Translations under genes and position numbers: made by a program | Notes under the pieces: generated by a model | The model's database searches: none | Told to the model about the DNA's origin: nothing | The model's input: the letters and a program-made list of their open reading frames with translations, nothing else | Shown here: positions 1 through 9,206 of the stretch, piece by piece | Numbering within the stretch: the stretch's first letter is position 1 | Layout: every line of letters begins with the position of its first letter | Assembly: GCA_965116965.1 (NCBI GenBank) | Contig: OZ220743.1 | Coordinates: forward strand, 372,001-436,000 | From: Aldehydirespirator sp965116965 | GTDB lineage: Bacteria > Actinomycetota > Acidimicrobiia > Acidimicrobiales > Aldehydirespiratoraceae | Length of the DNA stretch: 64,000 nucleotides | Reading direction: 5' to 3'

Positions 1-126
1 TCCGAGGCGTCGGCGGGCGAGAGAATACACCACTTGCCCGCGGCCTGCCCAAGAAACGCCCACAAATGATCATGCGGACTACTTTCTCTCAATGGCCGCC
101 CGCGTCGGAAACCGCCTTGCCCGGCG

Positions 127-1731
127 TCAACCGAACCGGAACGTCTCGATCGACGTGTAGGTGATGGCGGGAAAGACGGCCAGGATCACCAGGGCCAGCG
201 CCTGCAGGCCCATGAACGGGAAGGCGCCCTTGTGGATGTCGGCCGTCTTCACCTCCGGCGGCGCGACGCTCTGCAGGTAGAACAGCGAGAACCCCACCGG
301 CGGCGAGATGAACGCCATGTTCAGGTTGACCGCCATTAGCACCGCGAACCAGATCTTCTCGTCGGGAGTGAACCCGAGGAAGTCCATGGCCGGCACGAAG
401 ATCGGCACCACGATGAAAGTGATCTCCAGGAATTCCAGATTGATGCCCAGCAGGAAGACCGCGACCATGGCGATGACCACGAAGCCCCACTTGCCGCCGC
501 CGATCGAGGTCAGCCACTCCGAGGTCTGGTCCGACCCGCCGAGCTGGAAGAACATGGCGCTGAAGAACGTCGAGCAGAACAGCAGGGTCATGACCAGCAC
601 CACCACGTTGGTGGTGGAGTGGGCCGCGTCCTTGACCGCCTGCCAGTCGAGCCGCCATCCCTTGGTGATGTGGGTGGCGCCCCCCTTCACCATCAGATCA
701 TCGAACAGCCAGTTCAACACGGCCAGAACCAGCGCCCCGAACACTCCCACCGCGCCCGACTCCGACGGGGTGGCGATCCCCGCGAAGATGGACAGCAGCA
801 CCCCGAAGATCAGCGCCAATATGGGCACGATGGCCACCAGCACCTCGGCGGCCAGCATCCGGGTGCGCAGCAGGATGGCCAGGAACACACCGAAGTGGAT
901 CACGGCCACCACCAGCGGCGACCATCCGCTGGCCAGGAAACCGATCCCGCTCGCCCTCGCCAGCAGCGTCACCGCCCCCACCATCAGAGCCAGGATCACC
1001 GCGATCAACAGCTTCGTCCGCAGTGACGGGTCGCCCGAGAGCGTGCGCTGCTCCTTGGGCATGGCCGGGCCCGTGGAGGGCCTCAGCCACGCCAGCACCA
1101 GCACATAGATCACGTAGAGCCCGCTGAGCAGCAGGCCGGGCAGCAGCGCGCCCGCGAACAGCCCCAGGATGCCCACGCCCAGCTGCTGGGCCAGCAGGAT
1201 CAACACGATGCTGGGCGGCAGCAACTGGGCCAGCGTGCCCGAGGCGATGATGGCGCCGGTGGAGAGCTTGTTGTCGTACCCGAGCCGCACCATCGCCGGC
1301 AGCGACAGCAGGCCCATCACGATCACCGTGGCGGCCACCACACCGGTGGCCGCGGCCAGCAGGGTGCCGACCACCACGACCGCGGCCGCCACGCCGCCCC
1401 GCAGCCGGCCCATGAGCATCCCGAAGGCGTTGAGCAGCCGTTCGGCCATGCCCGACCGCTCGAGGATGGCGCCCATCAGCACGAACAGAGGCACCGCCAG
1501 CAGCGTCGGGTCGCTGACCGCCTTGTACCACCGCCCCGGCAGCGTGTTGAGCGTGTTGGGATCGAACACGCCCATCCAGTCGCCCACGAAACTGAAGAAC
1601 AGAGCGGTGGCCGCGAACGAGAAGGCCACGTTGTAGCCCGACAGGATCACCAGCATGAACACCGCGAACATGGTCAAGGCCAGGAACACGCCCGCGTCCA
1701 TGCCGAGGATCGTCTCGAGCGCCAGCATCAT
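127..1731 (-). CDS. dctM: TRAP transporter large permease (DctM family), 534 aa
   Basis: This is the channel-forming membrane subunit of a tripartite ATP-independent periplasmic transporter, which imports carboxylates or other organic acids using an ion gradient. The protein is hydrophobic throughout. It has the family's TPSESGAVGVFGAL-type segment near residue 325 and the C-terminal PPVGFSLFYLQSVAPP motif. At 534 aa it is about 100 residues longer than the common DctM of about 430 aa, with extra helices in the middle, as in the longer DctM branch. It lies downstream of the small permease on the same strand. No periplasmic binding subunit (DctP) lies between it and base 1, so the substrate cannot be guessed and the operon may continue to the left. 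The start is the first of two adjacent ATG codons. Confidence 0.9.
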   Translation of the reverse strand: MMLALETILGMDAGVFLALTMFAVFMLVILSGYNVAFSFAATALFFSFVGDWMGVFDPNTLNTLPGRWYKAVSDPTLLAVPLFVLMGAILERSGMAERLLNAFGMLMGRLRGGVAAAVVVVGTLLAAATGVVAATVIVMGLLSLPAMVRLGYDNKLSTGAIIASGTLAQLLPPSIVLILLAQQLGVGILGLFAGALLPGLLLSGLYVIYVLVLAWLRPSTGPAMPKEQRTLSGDPSLRTKLLIAVILALMVGAVTLLARASGIGFLASGWSPLVVAVIHFGVFLAILLRTRMLAAEVLVAIVPILALIFGVLLSIFAGIATPSESGAVGVFGALVLAVLNWLFDDLMVKGGATHITKGWRLDWQAVKDAAHSTTNVVVLVMTLLFCSTFFSAMFFQLGGSDQTSEWLTSIGGGKWGFVVIAMVAVFLLGINLEFLEITFIVVPIFVPAMDFLGFTPDEKIWFAVLMAVNLNMAFISPPVGFSLFYLQSVAPPEVKTADIHKGAFPFMGLQALALVILAVFPAITYTSIETFRFG

Positions 1732-1735
1732 CGGC

Positions 1736-1844
1736 GTCTACTCGATTCGCCGGGCGAGACCCGCGGCCGCTTGACCGGCGCCGACATGCAACCTGCGTCC
1801 CAAAGTCCTCGCTTGGAGCAGCCCGACCACCGTCTACTCGATTC
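1736..1844. repeat. 13-bp direct repeat pair flanking the dctQ-dctM gap
   Basis: GTCTACTCGATTC occurs at 1736-1748 and again at 1832-1844. The second copy encodes the end of dctQ. Removing the 96 bp between the copies would place the dctQ stop 7 bases before the dctM ATG, a normal operon spacing, so the intervening DNA looks like a small insertion or duplication footprint. This is inference from the sequence alone. Confidence 0.5.
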
Positions 1845-2643
1845 TCTGCGGGACGTCGCGTTCGACGATGTCGCCGTAGTCGTCACGACCGATCAGCACG
1901 AACCCCGTCTTGATCACCTCGGCCAGCAGCTGGAGGCCGAACAGGCAGAAGCCGACCAGCAGCATCGTCTTGATCGGACCCACCGCGAGGCCGCCCGCGT
2001 CCACGGCCTCCTCCCAGCTCTGCCACACCCGCCATCCCGCGGGCCATTCGCCGGTGTGGCGCCGCCCGAGGGCGGCCGCCGCGTAGTGCTGCAGGATGCG
2101 GACGCTCATGAAGATGAAGGGGAGCAGCAGCACCGTGTGCATGGCGAAGTCGAGGGCCGCCTTGGTGCGGTTGGAGAAGTTCACCCACCAGAAGTCGATG
2201 CGGGGATTGACCCCGTCGCGGACGCCCATGTTGATGGCCACCAGGAACATCAGCCCGAAGGCCTGCCACGCCAGGCTGACCACCTCGCCGATGAGGATGT
2301 CCTGTTCCACGTACTCGTTGCTGTAGCGGGTGACCACGTTGAAGAACTGGAGGATGAACACGGCCCATGCCAGGATCATCGCGAGCTTCAGCGTGACCTT
2401 GGGGATGAATTCGATCCCCAGACGCAGGCGGTGCAGCCCGTCGTGCCACGCCGAAATGGCCACGCCGGCGACGAGAAGTATCCACCACCACCACTCGAAG
2501 TGGCCGATCAGGTAGGACGTGTCGGTGAACAGGTGGGCAACGACGGATCCCAGCAGCGTTGCCACCGCCACCCACCCCGACGGGTGAAGGGTCCTCCAGC
2601 CCTGCACCTGCCGGCCGGATTCCGGCGCGGTCGTCACCGACAT
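1834..2643 (-). CDS. dctQ: TRAP transporter small permease (DctQ family), 269 aa
   Basis: This is the small membrane subunit that pairs with DctM. The start is the ATG at 2643 (MSVTTAPESGRQ); the open frame runs further upstream but would then enter the divergent gene that starts at 2722. Hydrophobic segments are visible around residues 25-45, 55-75, 100-125, 150-170 and 230-255, so it is larger than the four-helix minimal DctQ, as is usual when the partner is a long DctM. The FQ-type core reads LAWQAFGLMFLVAINMGVRDG. Its stop codon lies in a 13-bp sequence (1832-1844) that recurs at 1736-1748, right before dctM. The 102-bp gap to dctM holds no recognised feature. Confidence 0.85.
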   Translation of the reverse strand: MSVTTAPESGRQVQGWRTLHPSGWVAVATLLGSVVAHLFTDTSYLIGHFEWWWWILLVAGVAISAWHDGLHRLRLGIEFIPKVTLKLAMILAWAVFILQFFNVVTRYSNEYVEQDILIGEVVSLAWQAFGLMFLVAINMGVRDGVNPRIDFWWVNFSNRTKAALDFAMHTVLLLPFIFMSVRILQHYAAAALGRRHTGEWPAGWRVWQSWEEAVDAGGLAVGPIKTMLLVGFCLFGLQLLAEVIKTGFVLIGRDDYGDIVERDVPQRIE

Positions 2644-2721
2644 GGCTGCGACACTAGCGGCCCGGCCGCTTCTGCTGCTAGCGGCGGCGCAGCGCAAGCC
2701 CCGTGGACGTAGGGTTGGAGG

Positions 2722-3192
2722 GTGACAAGCAACCTCTGCACCGTTCACGAGATCGATGTCATCGACGCCTTGCGGAGTGTGGACGACCCGGAATACCCAG
2801 GGATCAGCGTGGTCGACATGGGCATGATCAGCGCCGTCGAGCTCGCAGACGGGCGGGTTGCGATCGAGTTGATCACCACCTTCAGCGGCTGCCCCGCCCT
2901 GGACGTCATCTCTTCGGAGATCGCCACCACAGTCGGGACGCTGGACGGCATCACCGGCGTGGAGGTGCGTCGCAGCGCCGAGGCCTGGGACGCCTCGAGG
3001 CTCAGCGAGCATGCCCGGGCCGTCATGGCCCGCGACTTCACGGTGGCCGTCGCCGTCCCCGGCAGGCCGGCCGAGTGCCCCCGGTGCGGTGCGGCCGCGC
3101 TGGTGGAGCAGTCACCGTTCGGCCCGGCCCGCTGCCGGTCAGTGCATCGCTGCACGGCCTGCGGCGAGGTGGTGGAGGTGCTACGAGCCTGA
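2722..3192 (+). CDS. PaaD-like protein (MIP18/DUF59 domain plus zinc ribbon), 156 aa
   Basis: The N-terminal 100 residues form a MIP18/DUF59 domain (VDDPEYPGISVVDMGMI, then TTFSGCPALDVI with the conserved cysteine). The C-terminus is a four-cysteine zinc ribbon (CPRCG, then CRSVHRCTACGE). This combination is typical of PaaD, the subunit thought to help iron or iron-sulfur maturation of the phenylacetyl-CoA epoxidase PaaABCE. No other paa gene is present, so a general Fe-S or metal-maturation role is equally possible. The GTG start at 2722 follows a GTTGGAGG ribosome-binding site. The gene is divergent from dctQ, and its last 12 bases overlap the end of the bioB-coupled small gene on the other strand. 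Confidence 0.75.
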   Translation: MTSNLCTVHEIDVIDALRSVDDPEYPGISVVDMGMISAVELADGRVAIELITTFSGCPALDVISSEIATTVGTLDGITGVEVRRSAEAWDASRLSEHARAVMARDFTVAVAVPGRPAECPRCGAAALVEQSPFGPARCRSVHRCTACGEVVEVLRA

Positions 3193-3360
3193 ACGGGCCG
3201 TGCCGCAGTGGCGGCACCTCGCTGCCCAGCCCGCGGGACTGACCGAAGTGGCCAGCCACGCGCCGCACAATCCGCAATAGCGGGGCGGATCCAGTTCAGG
3301 CAGGCAGCCGGCACAGTCTCGGTGCCCGCAGCCGTGGCAATAGAGTTCCTGGCCGCTCAA
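3181..3360 (-). CDS. Small cysteine-rich protein coupled to bioB (BsaP-like), 59 aa
   Basis: A TTG start at 3360 overlaps the bioB stop codon (TTGA), the usual sign of translational coupling. The product has three cysteine pairs: CHGCGHRDCAGC near residues 8-19, CGLC near 29-32 and CRHC near 49-52. A small protein encoded directly after bioB is known in actinobacteria; in mycobacteria BsaP (biotin synthase auxiliary protein) supports BioB activity, probably by helping renew its Fe-S cluster. Position and the Cys motifs fit that role here, but the assignment rests on context and I could not align it. It converges on the PaaD-like gene with a 12-bp 3' overlap. Confidence 0.65.
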   Translation of the reverse strand: MSGQELYCHGCGHRDCAGCLPELDPPRYCGLCGAWLATSVSPAGWAARCRHCGTARSGS

Positions 3361-4355
3361 ACCGCGGCGGACAGGCTGCCGATAGGCATGCGCAGGTCGG
3401 CGAGCATGTCCAGATCCTGCTGGGGCGACCGCCCGAGGGTGGTCAGGTAGTTGCCCACGATCAATGCGTTGATCCCCGACGTCATTCCCATGGCCTGAAG
3501 GTCGCGCAGGGTGATCTCCCGACCGCCGGCGTAGCGCAGGATCACCGCCGGCAGCGCCAGCCGGAACAAGGCGATCCAGCGGATGGCCTCCAGGGCTCCC
3601 ACCGGCTTGCGGATCTGCAGCGGGGTGCCCGGGCGGGGGTTCAGGAAGTTGATGGGCACCTCGCAGGGCTCCACTGCCCTGATCTGCTCGATCAGCTCCA
3701 GGCGCTGCTCGACGGTCTCGCCCATGCCCAGGAGCACGCCGCAGCACAGCTCCATGCCGGCCTCACGCACGTAGGTGCAGGTGTCCACCCGCTCGTCGAA
3801 GCTGTGGGTGGTCACCACCCGGCCGAAGAACGACCGGGCCGTCTCCAGGTTGTGGTTGTAGCGGTGCACTCCGGCCGCGGCGAACTCGAGGGCCTGCTCC
3901 CGGGTGAGGATGCCCGCGCTGATCGCGACGTTGAGGCCGGTGGCGGCCGACACCAGCCCGGTCAACTCGATGAGCCGGTCCATGGTTCGGCGGTCCGGGC
4001 CGCGCACCGCCAGCACCATGCAGAACTCGCCGGCCCCGAGCGCCGCCGTCTCGCGGGCCGCGGCCAGCACCTCCTCGGTGTCGAGGAACGGGGTGGCCTT
4101 GACCTGGGTGTCGAACGCGGCCGACTGGCTGCAGAAGTGGCAGTCCTCGGGGCATCCTCCCGTCTTGGCCGACAGGATGCCCTCCACCTCGACGGTCGGG
4201 CCGGCCCAGGCCAGCCGAACCTCGTGGGCCAATGCGGCCAGCGACGGGACCGACTCATCCCCGATCGCAGCCAGCTCTGCGAGTTCGCCGGCGGTGAGCC
4301 GGCGGCGCTCGTCGAGCAGCGCCACCGACGCGCCAGCAATGGCGGGCTCGGTCAC
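3357..4355 (-). CDS. bioB: Biotin synthase BioB, 332 aa
   Basis: This radical-SAM enzyme inserts sulfur into dethiobiotin, the last step of biotin synthesis. The cluster-binding motif C-x3-C-x2-C is seen as CPEDCHFC around residue 70. Later family motifs are AAGVHRYNHNLETA, GVLLGMGET and PINFLNPRPGTPL. The length is normal. The other bio genes are not in the window. A 59-aa Cys-rich protein is translationally coupled downstream. Upstream lie 85 bases containing one copy of the dispersed repeat, then livG. Confidence 0.97.
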   Translation of the reverse strand: MTEPAIAGASVALLDERRRLTAGELAELAAIGDESVPSLAALAHEVRLAWAGPTVEVEGILSAKTGGCPEDCHFCSQSAAFDTQVKATPFLDTEEVLAAARETAALGAGEFCMVLAVRGPDRRTMDRLIELTGLVSAATGLNVAISAGILTREQALEFAAAGVHRYNHNLETARSFFGRVVTTHSFDERVDTCTYVREAGMELCCGVLLGMGETVEQRLELIEQIRAVEPCEVPINFLNPRPGTPLQIRKPVGALEAIRWIALFRLALPAVILRYAGGREITLRDLQAMGMTSGINALIVGNYLTTLGRSPQQDLDMLADLRMPIGSLSAAV

Positions 4356-4387
4356 ACCGGTGATCCTACGTGGGCGACGTCCTCACT

Positions 4388-4427
4388 CCCGCTCTTGTCC
4401 GCTGCGACCTGAGGGCCGCTCGGGCCC
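4388..4427 (+). repeat. Dispersed intergenic repeat, copy a
   Basis: This 40-bp copy lies between bioB and livG. It begins CCCGCTCTTGTCCGCTGCG, has the ACCTGAGGGCC middle variant, and ends GCTCGGGCCC. Orientation + is defined as the strand reading CCCGCTCTTGTTCGCTGCG. Confidence 0.85.
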
Positions 4428-4440
4428 AGGGGCGGCCGGC

Positions 4441-5246
4441 TCATTCGGCGGCGGACGCGTCCAGTTCCGTGCTGCCGAGATAGGCCGCTATCACGTTGGG
4501 ATCGCGCTGCACCTCCGCCGGAGTCCCCTCTGAGATCCGGCGACCGAAGTCCAGGACCATCACCCGGTCGGCGATGTCCATCACCAGGCCCATGTCGTGC
4601 TCCACCATCAGCAGGGTGATGCCGAACTCGCGGCGGATGTCGAGAATGAACCGGGCCATGTCCTCGGTCTCCTCGAGGTTCATGCCTGCGACCGGCTCGT
4701 CGAGCATGAGCAGCTCGGGGTCCATGGCCAGCGCCCGGCCCAGCTCGACCCGCTTCTGGATGCCGTAGGGCAGCAGCGCCACCGGGTGCTTGCGCCATCC
4801 CTCGATCTCCAGGAAGTCGATGATGTCCTCCACCTTGCGCCGGTGCTCGATCTCCTCGCGTTTGGCCTTGCCCACCCACACCGCGCCGGCCAGGAACGAT
4901 CCGGTCATGCGGATGTGCCGCCCGGTGAGCAGGTTGTCGAGCACGGTCATGTGCGAGAACAGCTCGATGTTCTGGAACGTGCGGGCCACCCCGAGCTGGG
5001 CCACCCGGTCGGGCCGGGTGCCCATGATGGATGTTCCCTTCCAGCGGATGTCGCCCGACTGGGGCCGGTACACCTGCGAGATGGAGTTGAAGATCGACGT
5101 CTTGCCCGCGCCGTTGGGACCGATGATGGCGAACAGCTCAGCCTCCCGGACCTCGAAGGACACCGAGTCGATGGCAGTGACACCGCCGAAGCGCAGGGAG
5201 ATGTCGTCCACCTCCAGCAGGGCGTGCGTCGACTCTGCGGGGGGAC

Positions 5247-5250
<4 letters not shown>
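4441..5250 (-). CDS. livG: Branched-chain-type ABC transporter ATP-binding protein LivG, 269 aa
   Basis: This is one of two cytoplasmic ATPases of the LivHMGF-type importer encoded from 10331 down to here. Walker A is GPNGAGKTS, Walker B LLMLDEPVAGM, and the H-loop VEHDMGLVMDIADRV is typical of LivG. The C-terminus has the LivG-type tail GTPAEVQRDPNVIAAYLG. The GTG start at 5250 overlaps the livF stop (GTGA) and puts the family start a few residues before LLEVDDISLRFGG. The open frame continues upstream only inside livF. As the last gene of the block it is followed by repeat copy a. Confidence 0.93.
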
Positions 5251-6038
<788 letters not shown>

Positions 6039-6063
6039 GGTCAGCGCCTCTGGTGGGCGGGAG

Positions 6064-6099
6064 GACCCGAACGGCCCTCAGGTCGCAACGAACAGAGCG
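6064..6099 (-). repeat. Dispersed intergenic repeat, copy b (degenerate)
   Basis: This is a diverged copy in inverse orientation: GACCCGAACGGCCCTCAGG followed by TCGCAACGAACAGAGCG. It carries the CCTCAGG middle variant and several mismatches. It lies between livF and the solute-binding protein gene. Confidence 0.6.
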
Positions 6100-6110
6100 A
6101 AAATCAGGAC

Positions 6111-6149
6111 CCGGCGGGGCGGCCTGCTCGCGCAGTGCCGCCCCGCCGG
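6111..6149 (-). terminator. GC-rich hairpin after the solute-binding protein gene
   Basis: A 13-bp perfect stem, CCGGCGGGGCGGC (6111-6123) with GCCGCCCCGCCGG (6137-6149), encloses a loop that can itself pair (CTGC/GCAG). There is no T-tract. It begins 14 bases past the stop of the binding-protein gene on the minus strand and before livF. It is probably a partial terminator or an mRNA stabiliser that raises binding-protein expression over the ATPases. Confidence 0.65.
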
Positions 6150-6162
6150 CAGGCCTAATGGG

Positions 6163-7824
6163 CTAGGAAGCCACGAAGCAGGGCTCGTACTCCCAGTTCA
6201 GGGCCGTCTCGGAGGCGTAGGGCCCCTTGATCAGCGAGAAGCCGCTGTTGCCGTCCTCGTCCGAGATGGTGGCACCCGGCGTGTACAGCGACAGATCGAC
6301 GTCGTACAGGTAGGTCTCGCGCACCACGTTGTCGTTGGGATTGCCCACCCAAGACTGGTCGGGAGCCAGACCGTTCAGGTCGGCCGTGATCTGGTTGGCC
6401 GCGGCCAGCACGCCGGCCCGGGTGATGTTGCCGTTGCTGATGGCCTGATCGAGGATCTGATGCACGACGTAGCCCTGGATCCAGCTGATGATGTAGAAGT
6501 CGTCCCAGCTGGCGTCGGGGCGGTACTCGCGCATCACGTCGAGCAGCTGCTGCATGCCTGCGGCCTCTCCTGCCGTGCCGGCACCCGCTCCCTCGCCCAG
6601 CAGCACCGTGTAGGTGGAGTGGGTGTAGGAGGCGTCGGCAATCGGGGCCACCGGTGACAGGAGCAGTGCCGGGTTCCAACTCGGCGCGCTGCCGATCCAC
6701 TGACCGGTGTAACCGGCCTGGGCCGCACCACCCATGAGTTCTGCGGTCGTGGGGGGATTGAGGGTGACCCACACCCAGTCGGCGCCGGATTCGGCGATGC
6801 CGGCGATGACCGGAGTCTGGTCGGCGCCGGGGATGACCTCGCCCTCGCCGTCGTAGACGACGTTGAGGCCCAGTGCCTCGGCCGCGATCTTCACGCCCCG
6901 GGCCGCGTCCTGGCCGTAGTCGCCGGGGAAGGTGGCGATGGCCACGTTCGGACCGTAGGTCTCGGCCATGTAGGTCGTGCCGTTCATGGCCTCGATGCAG
7001 TAGTTGGTCTGCACCTCGAACAGGTTCTTGCCGATCGAGGGGTCGGCCCAGCCCGAGTACCACGACAGCGGGATGGCGGCCATGTTGTCCTCGATGAGCA
7101 GCTGGGCGGTCGACGCGGAGTGAGGCGAGCCGGTGGAGGTGGCGAACATCACCACGCTCTCGGGACCGTCACCCGAGAAGACCTCGTAGTTCTCGAGGTG
7201 GGTGGGCACGTCGTAGGCGTTGTCGAGCACGACCGGCTCGATCGTCCAGCCCTGGATCCCGCCGTTGTCGTTGACCCACTCCCAGTAGGCCAGGTGGGCG
7301 TCGGTGATCTTGGTGGTGAGCGGAGCGAAGATGCCGGTCAGGTCGGTGTTGAGACCCACGCGGATCGTCTGCGTCTCTACGTCTACGCCGATGTCGTGAG
7401 CTATGGCGCCTTCGGCCGCGGCCAGCGCCTCCTGGGCCGCGGCGGCTTCACCGGCGGCGGTCGCGGCCTCGGCCGAGGCCGCCTCCGCGGCAGCCAGAGC
7501 CGCCTCTGCCTCGGCCTGGGCTGCCTCCAGCGCGGCCTGTGCCTCAGCCTGCTGTTCGGCGCTCGCCTGGGCGGCAGCCGCCTCGGCTTCCGCCAGCCTC
7601 GCGGCGGCTTCCTCTGCCGCGGCTTGGGCTGTCTCGGCGGCGGCTTGGGCCGCGTCGGCATCTGCCTGCGCGGCGGCCCTCTCAGCTTCAGCCGCAGCGG
7701 CTTCCGCCTGTGCCGCGGCAGCCGCGTCGTCCGACGCGGAGGTGTCCGGCTCATCATCGCCACAGGCCGAGGCGACCAGGGCCAGGGCGCAGACGACTGC
7801 GAGCAACCATCTCGTTCGTTTCAC
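6163..7824 (-). CDS. Liv-type ABC transporter substrate-binding lipoprotein with Ala-rich helical stalk, 553 aa
   Basis: The N-terminus is a lipoprotein signal (MKRTRWLLAVVCALALVASA then Cys21). Residues about 32-140 are almost entirely Ala, Glu, Gln and Asp with heptad-like spacing, which predicts a long helix or coiled coil. The rest, from TIRVGLNTDLTGIFAPL, is a type-1 periplasmic binding domain (Peripla_BP_6, LivK-like) with PVVLDNAYD and FATSTGSPHS segments. Family members of about 400 aa lack the stalk. The GTG start at 7824 has a TTGGAGG site. It presumably delivers substrate to LivHM. Neighbouring acyl-CoA ligase and dehydrogenase genes make a carboxylic acid a better guess than an amino acid (inference). 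Confidence 0.88.
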   Translation of the reverse strand: MKRTRWLLAVVCALALVASACGDDEPDTSASDDAAAAAQAEAAAAEAERAAAQADADAAQAAAETAQAAAEEAAARLAEAEAAAAQASAEQQAEAQAALEAAQAEAEAALAAAEAASAEAATAAGEAAAAQEALAAAEGAIAHDIGVDVETQTIRVGLNTDLTGIFAPLTTKITDAHLAYWEWVNDNGGIQGWTIEPVVLDNAYDVPTHLENYEVFSGDGPESVVMFATSTGSPHSASTAQLLIEDNMAAIPLSWYSGWADPSIGKNLFEVQTNYCIEAMNGTTYMAETYGPNVAIATFPGDYGQDAARGVKIAAEALGLNVVYDGEGEVIPGADQTPVIAGIAESGADWVWVTLNPPTTAELMGGAAQAGYTGQWIGSAPSWNPALLLSPVAPIADASYTHSTYTVLLGEGAGAGTAGEAAGMQQLLDVMREYRPDASWDDFYIISWIQGYVVHQILDQAISNGNITRAGVLAAANQITADLNGLAPDQSWVGNPNDNVVRETYLYDVDLSLYTPGATISDEDGNSGFSLIKGPYASETALNWEYEPCFVAS

Positions 7825-7915
7825 GGTATTGCCTCCAAGGGTTGTCTATTGGTCTAGGAAACTTGGACGGGGCCTACATCTTTACGGAGGATTGCCACCT
7901 TTTCAATAGCGGACC

Positions 7916-9175
7916 TCAATAACTGAATGGCCATCTCTTCCAGTAGTTGCGCACACGAACCCAGATTCCGAAGATCCCGAGCGGCTCCACGATCAGGAAC
8001 ACGACGATGAGCGCGCCGAAGAGCACGATGTTCCAGTCGAACACGCTCAACGTCCATCCGGGCGTCTGGATGGCGGTGTTGATGATGCCGAAGTCGTCCC
8101 CCTCGGTGAGCAGGAACCGGGCCAGCAGCTCGGTGGGTCCGCCCTCGGCACGGTCGAGCCACTTGGTGAACTCCTCCACGAACTGGGGCACCATCACCAC
8201 GAAGAACGTGCCGATCAAGGTGCCCGATGTCGTCCCGGCTCCGCCGATCAGCAGGATGGCGATGAACTCCACCGACAGGAACAGGCCGAAGTCGGTGGCC
8301 AGGATCCGCTGGGACAGGGCCGAGAACAGGGCTCCGGCGACGCCCGCGAAGAACGACGACACCGCGAAGGCGATCACCTTGTAGCGGAACTCGGGCACTC
8401 CCATGACCTCGGCCGCGATGTCGCGGTCCCGGATCGCCTGCAGGGCCCGGCCGGTGCGGGTGCGGGTCAGGTTCTTGGCCACGAGTGTGAACGCGACGGT
8501 GAGCACCAGCAGGAACAGGTACCGCTTCTGGAGGTCACTGACGTCGAACCACAACCAGCTGCCGTCATCCTCCACATTGATGAACGGGGTCTCCTCCTTC
8601 CACAGCCGCACGTCCAGTCCGGGGAACTCACGGCCCAGCGCGGGCGGTCCGGCGATCTTGCGGCCCCAGCTGGTGTTGCCGAAATGGATCCCCAGGAAGA
8701 CCAGGCCCAGGGTGACGATGGCCAGGTAGAGGCCCCTGAGCCGCACCGCCACCGGAGACACGGCTACCCCCACCAGGGTCGCCACGATGCCCGCGCCGGG
8801 AAGCCAGATCCAGATCGGCAGGCCGTGGCCCCAAGTCTCCTGGCCGCTGGTTCCTCCGAGGTACACCGCAGTGCAGGCGCCCACCCCCATGAAGAAGGCG
8901 TGGCCCAACGACACCTGGCCGGCCACCCCGGCCAGCAGGTTGAGGCCGAGCGCGGCTATGGCCAGCACCATCATGAGGGCCATGGGCCGCATCCAGTCGT
9001 TGTCGCCCAGGAATCGCACGACGGGAATGTGGCTGATGACCGGCAGATCGAAGGGCATCAGGAACAGCACCGCCACGAACAGCGTGCACGTCACCTTCTG
9101 GGTCCACGTCGGGAGCAGCTGAGCTTCCTGACGGTATGCGGTGTACAGGCGGGGCCGACCGAGCACTGCCGTCAC
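7916..9175 (-). CDS. livM: Branched-chain-type ABC transporter permease LivM, 419 aa
   Basis: This multi-pass inner-membrane permease carries the LivM family core GLNLLAGVAGQVSLGHAFFMGVGA. The later stretch TRTGRALQAIRDRDIAAEVMGV is the cytoplasmic loop that contacts the ATPases. At 419 aa it is longer than the usual 300-350 aa because of an N-terminal extension with an extra helix and a hydrophilic insert around residues 190-230. It lies 31 bases downstream of livH. A 91-bp gap with no feature other than the ribosome-binding site separates it from the binding-protein gene. Confidence 0.92.
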   Translation of the reverse strand: MTAVLGRPRLYTAYRQEAQLLPTWTQKVTCTLFVAVLFLMPFDLPVISHIPVVRFLGDNDWMRPMALMMVLAIAALGLNLLAGVAGQVSLGHAFFMGVGACTAVYLGGTSGQETWGHGLPIWIWLPGAGIVATLVGVAVSPVAVRLRGLYLAIVTLGLVFLGIHFGNTSWGRKIAGPPALGREFPGLDVRLWKEETPFINVEDDGSWLWFDVSDLQKRYLFLLVLTVAFTLVAKNLTRTRTGRALQAIRDRDIAAEVMGVPEFRYKVIAFAVSSFFAGVAGALFSALSQRILATDFGLFLSVEFIAILLIGGAGTTSGTLIGTFFVVMVPQFVEEFTKWLDRAEGGPTELLARFLLTEGDDFGIINTAIQTPGWTLSVFDWNIVLFGALIVVFLIVEPLGIFGIWVRVRNYWKRWPFSY

Positions 9176-9206
9176 ACCCTCGGGGGCAGTCGATCGCCCG
9201 GCATGG

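Noticed and set aside
3804..4533. Open frames of about 200 aa opposite bioB
   Set aside because: They are shadows of bioB in high-GC DNA without recognisable protein features.
7400..7770. Long open frames on both strands over the Ala-rich stalk
   Set aside because: They are mirror frames of GCC/GCG-rich DNA; only the minus-strand lipoprotein has a signal peptide and domain homology.
7814..7830. CGTTTCACGGTATT as a parS-like site
   Set aside because: The right half is absent; it is the start of the binding-protein gene.
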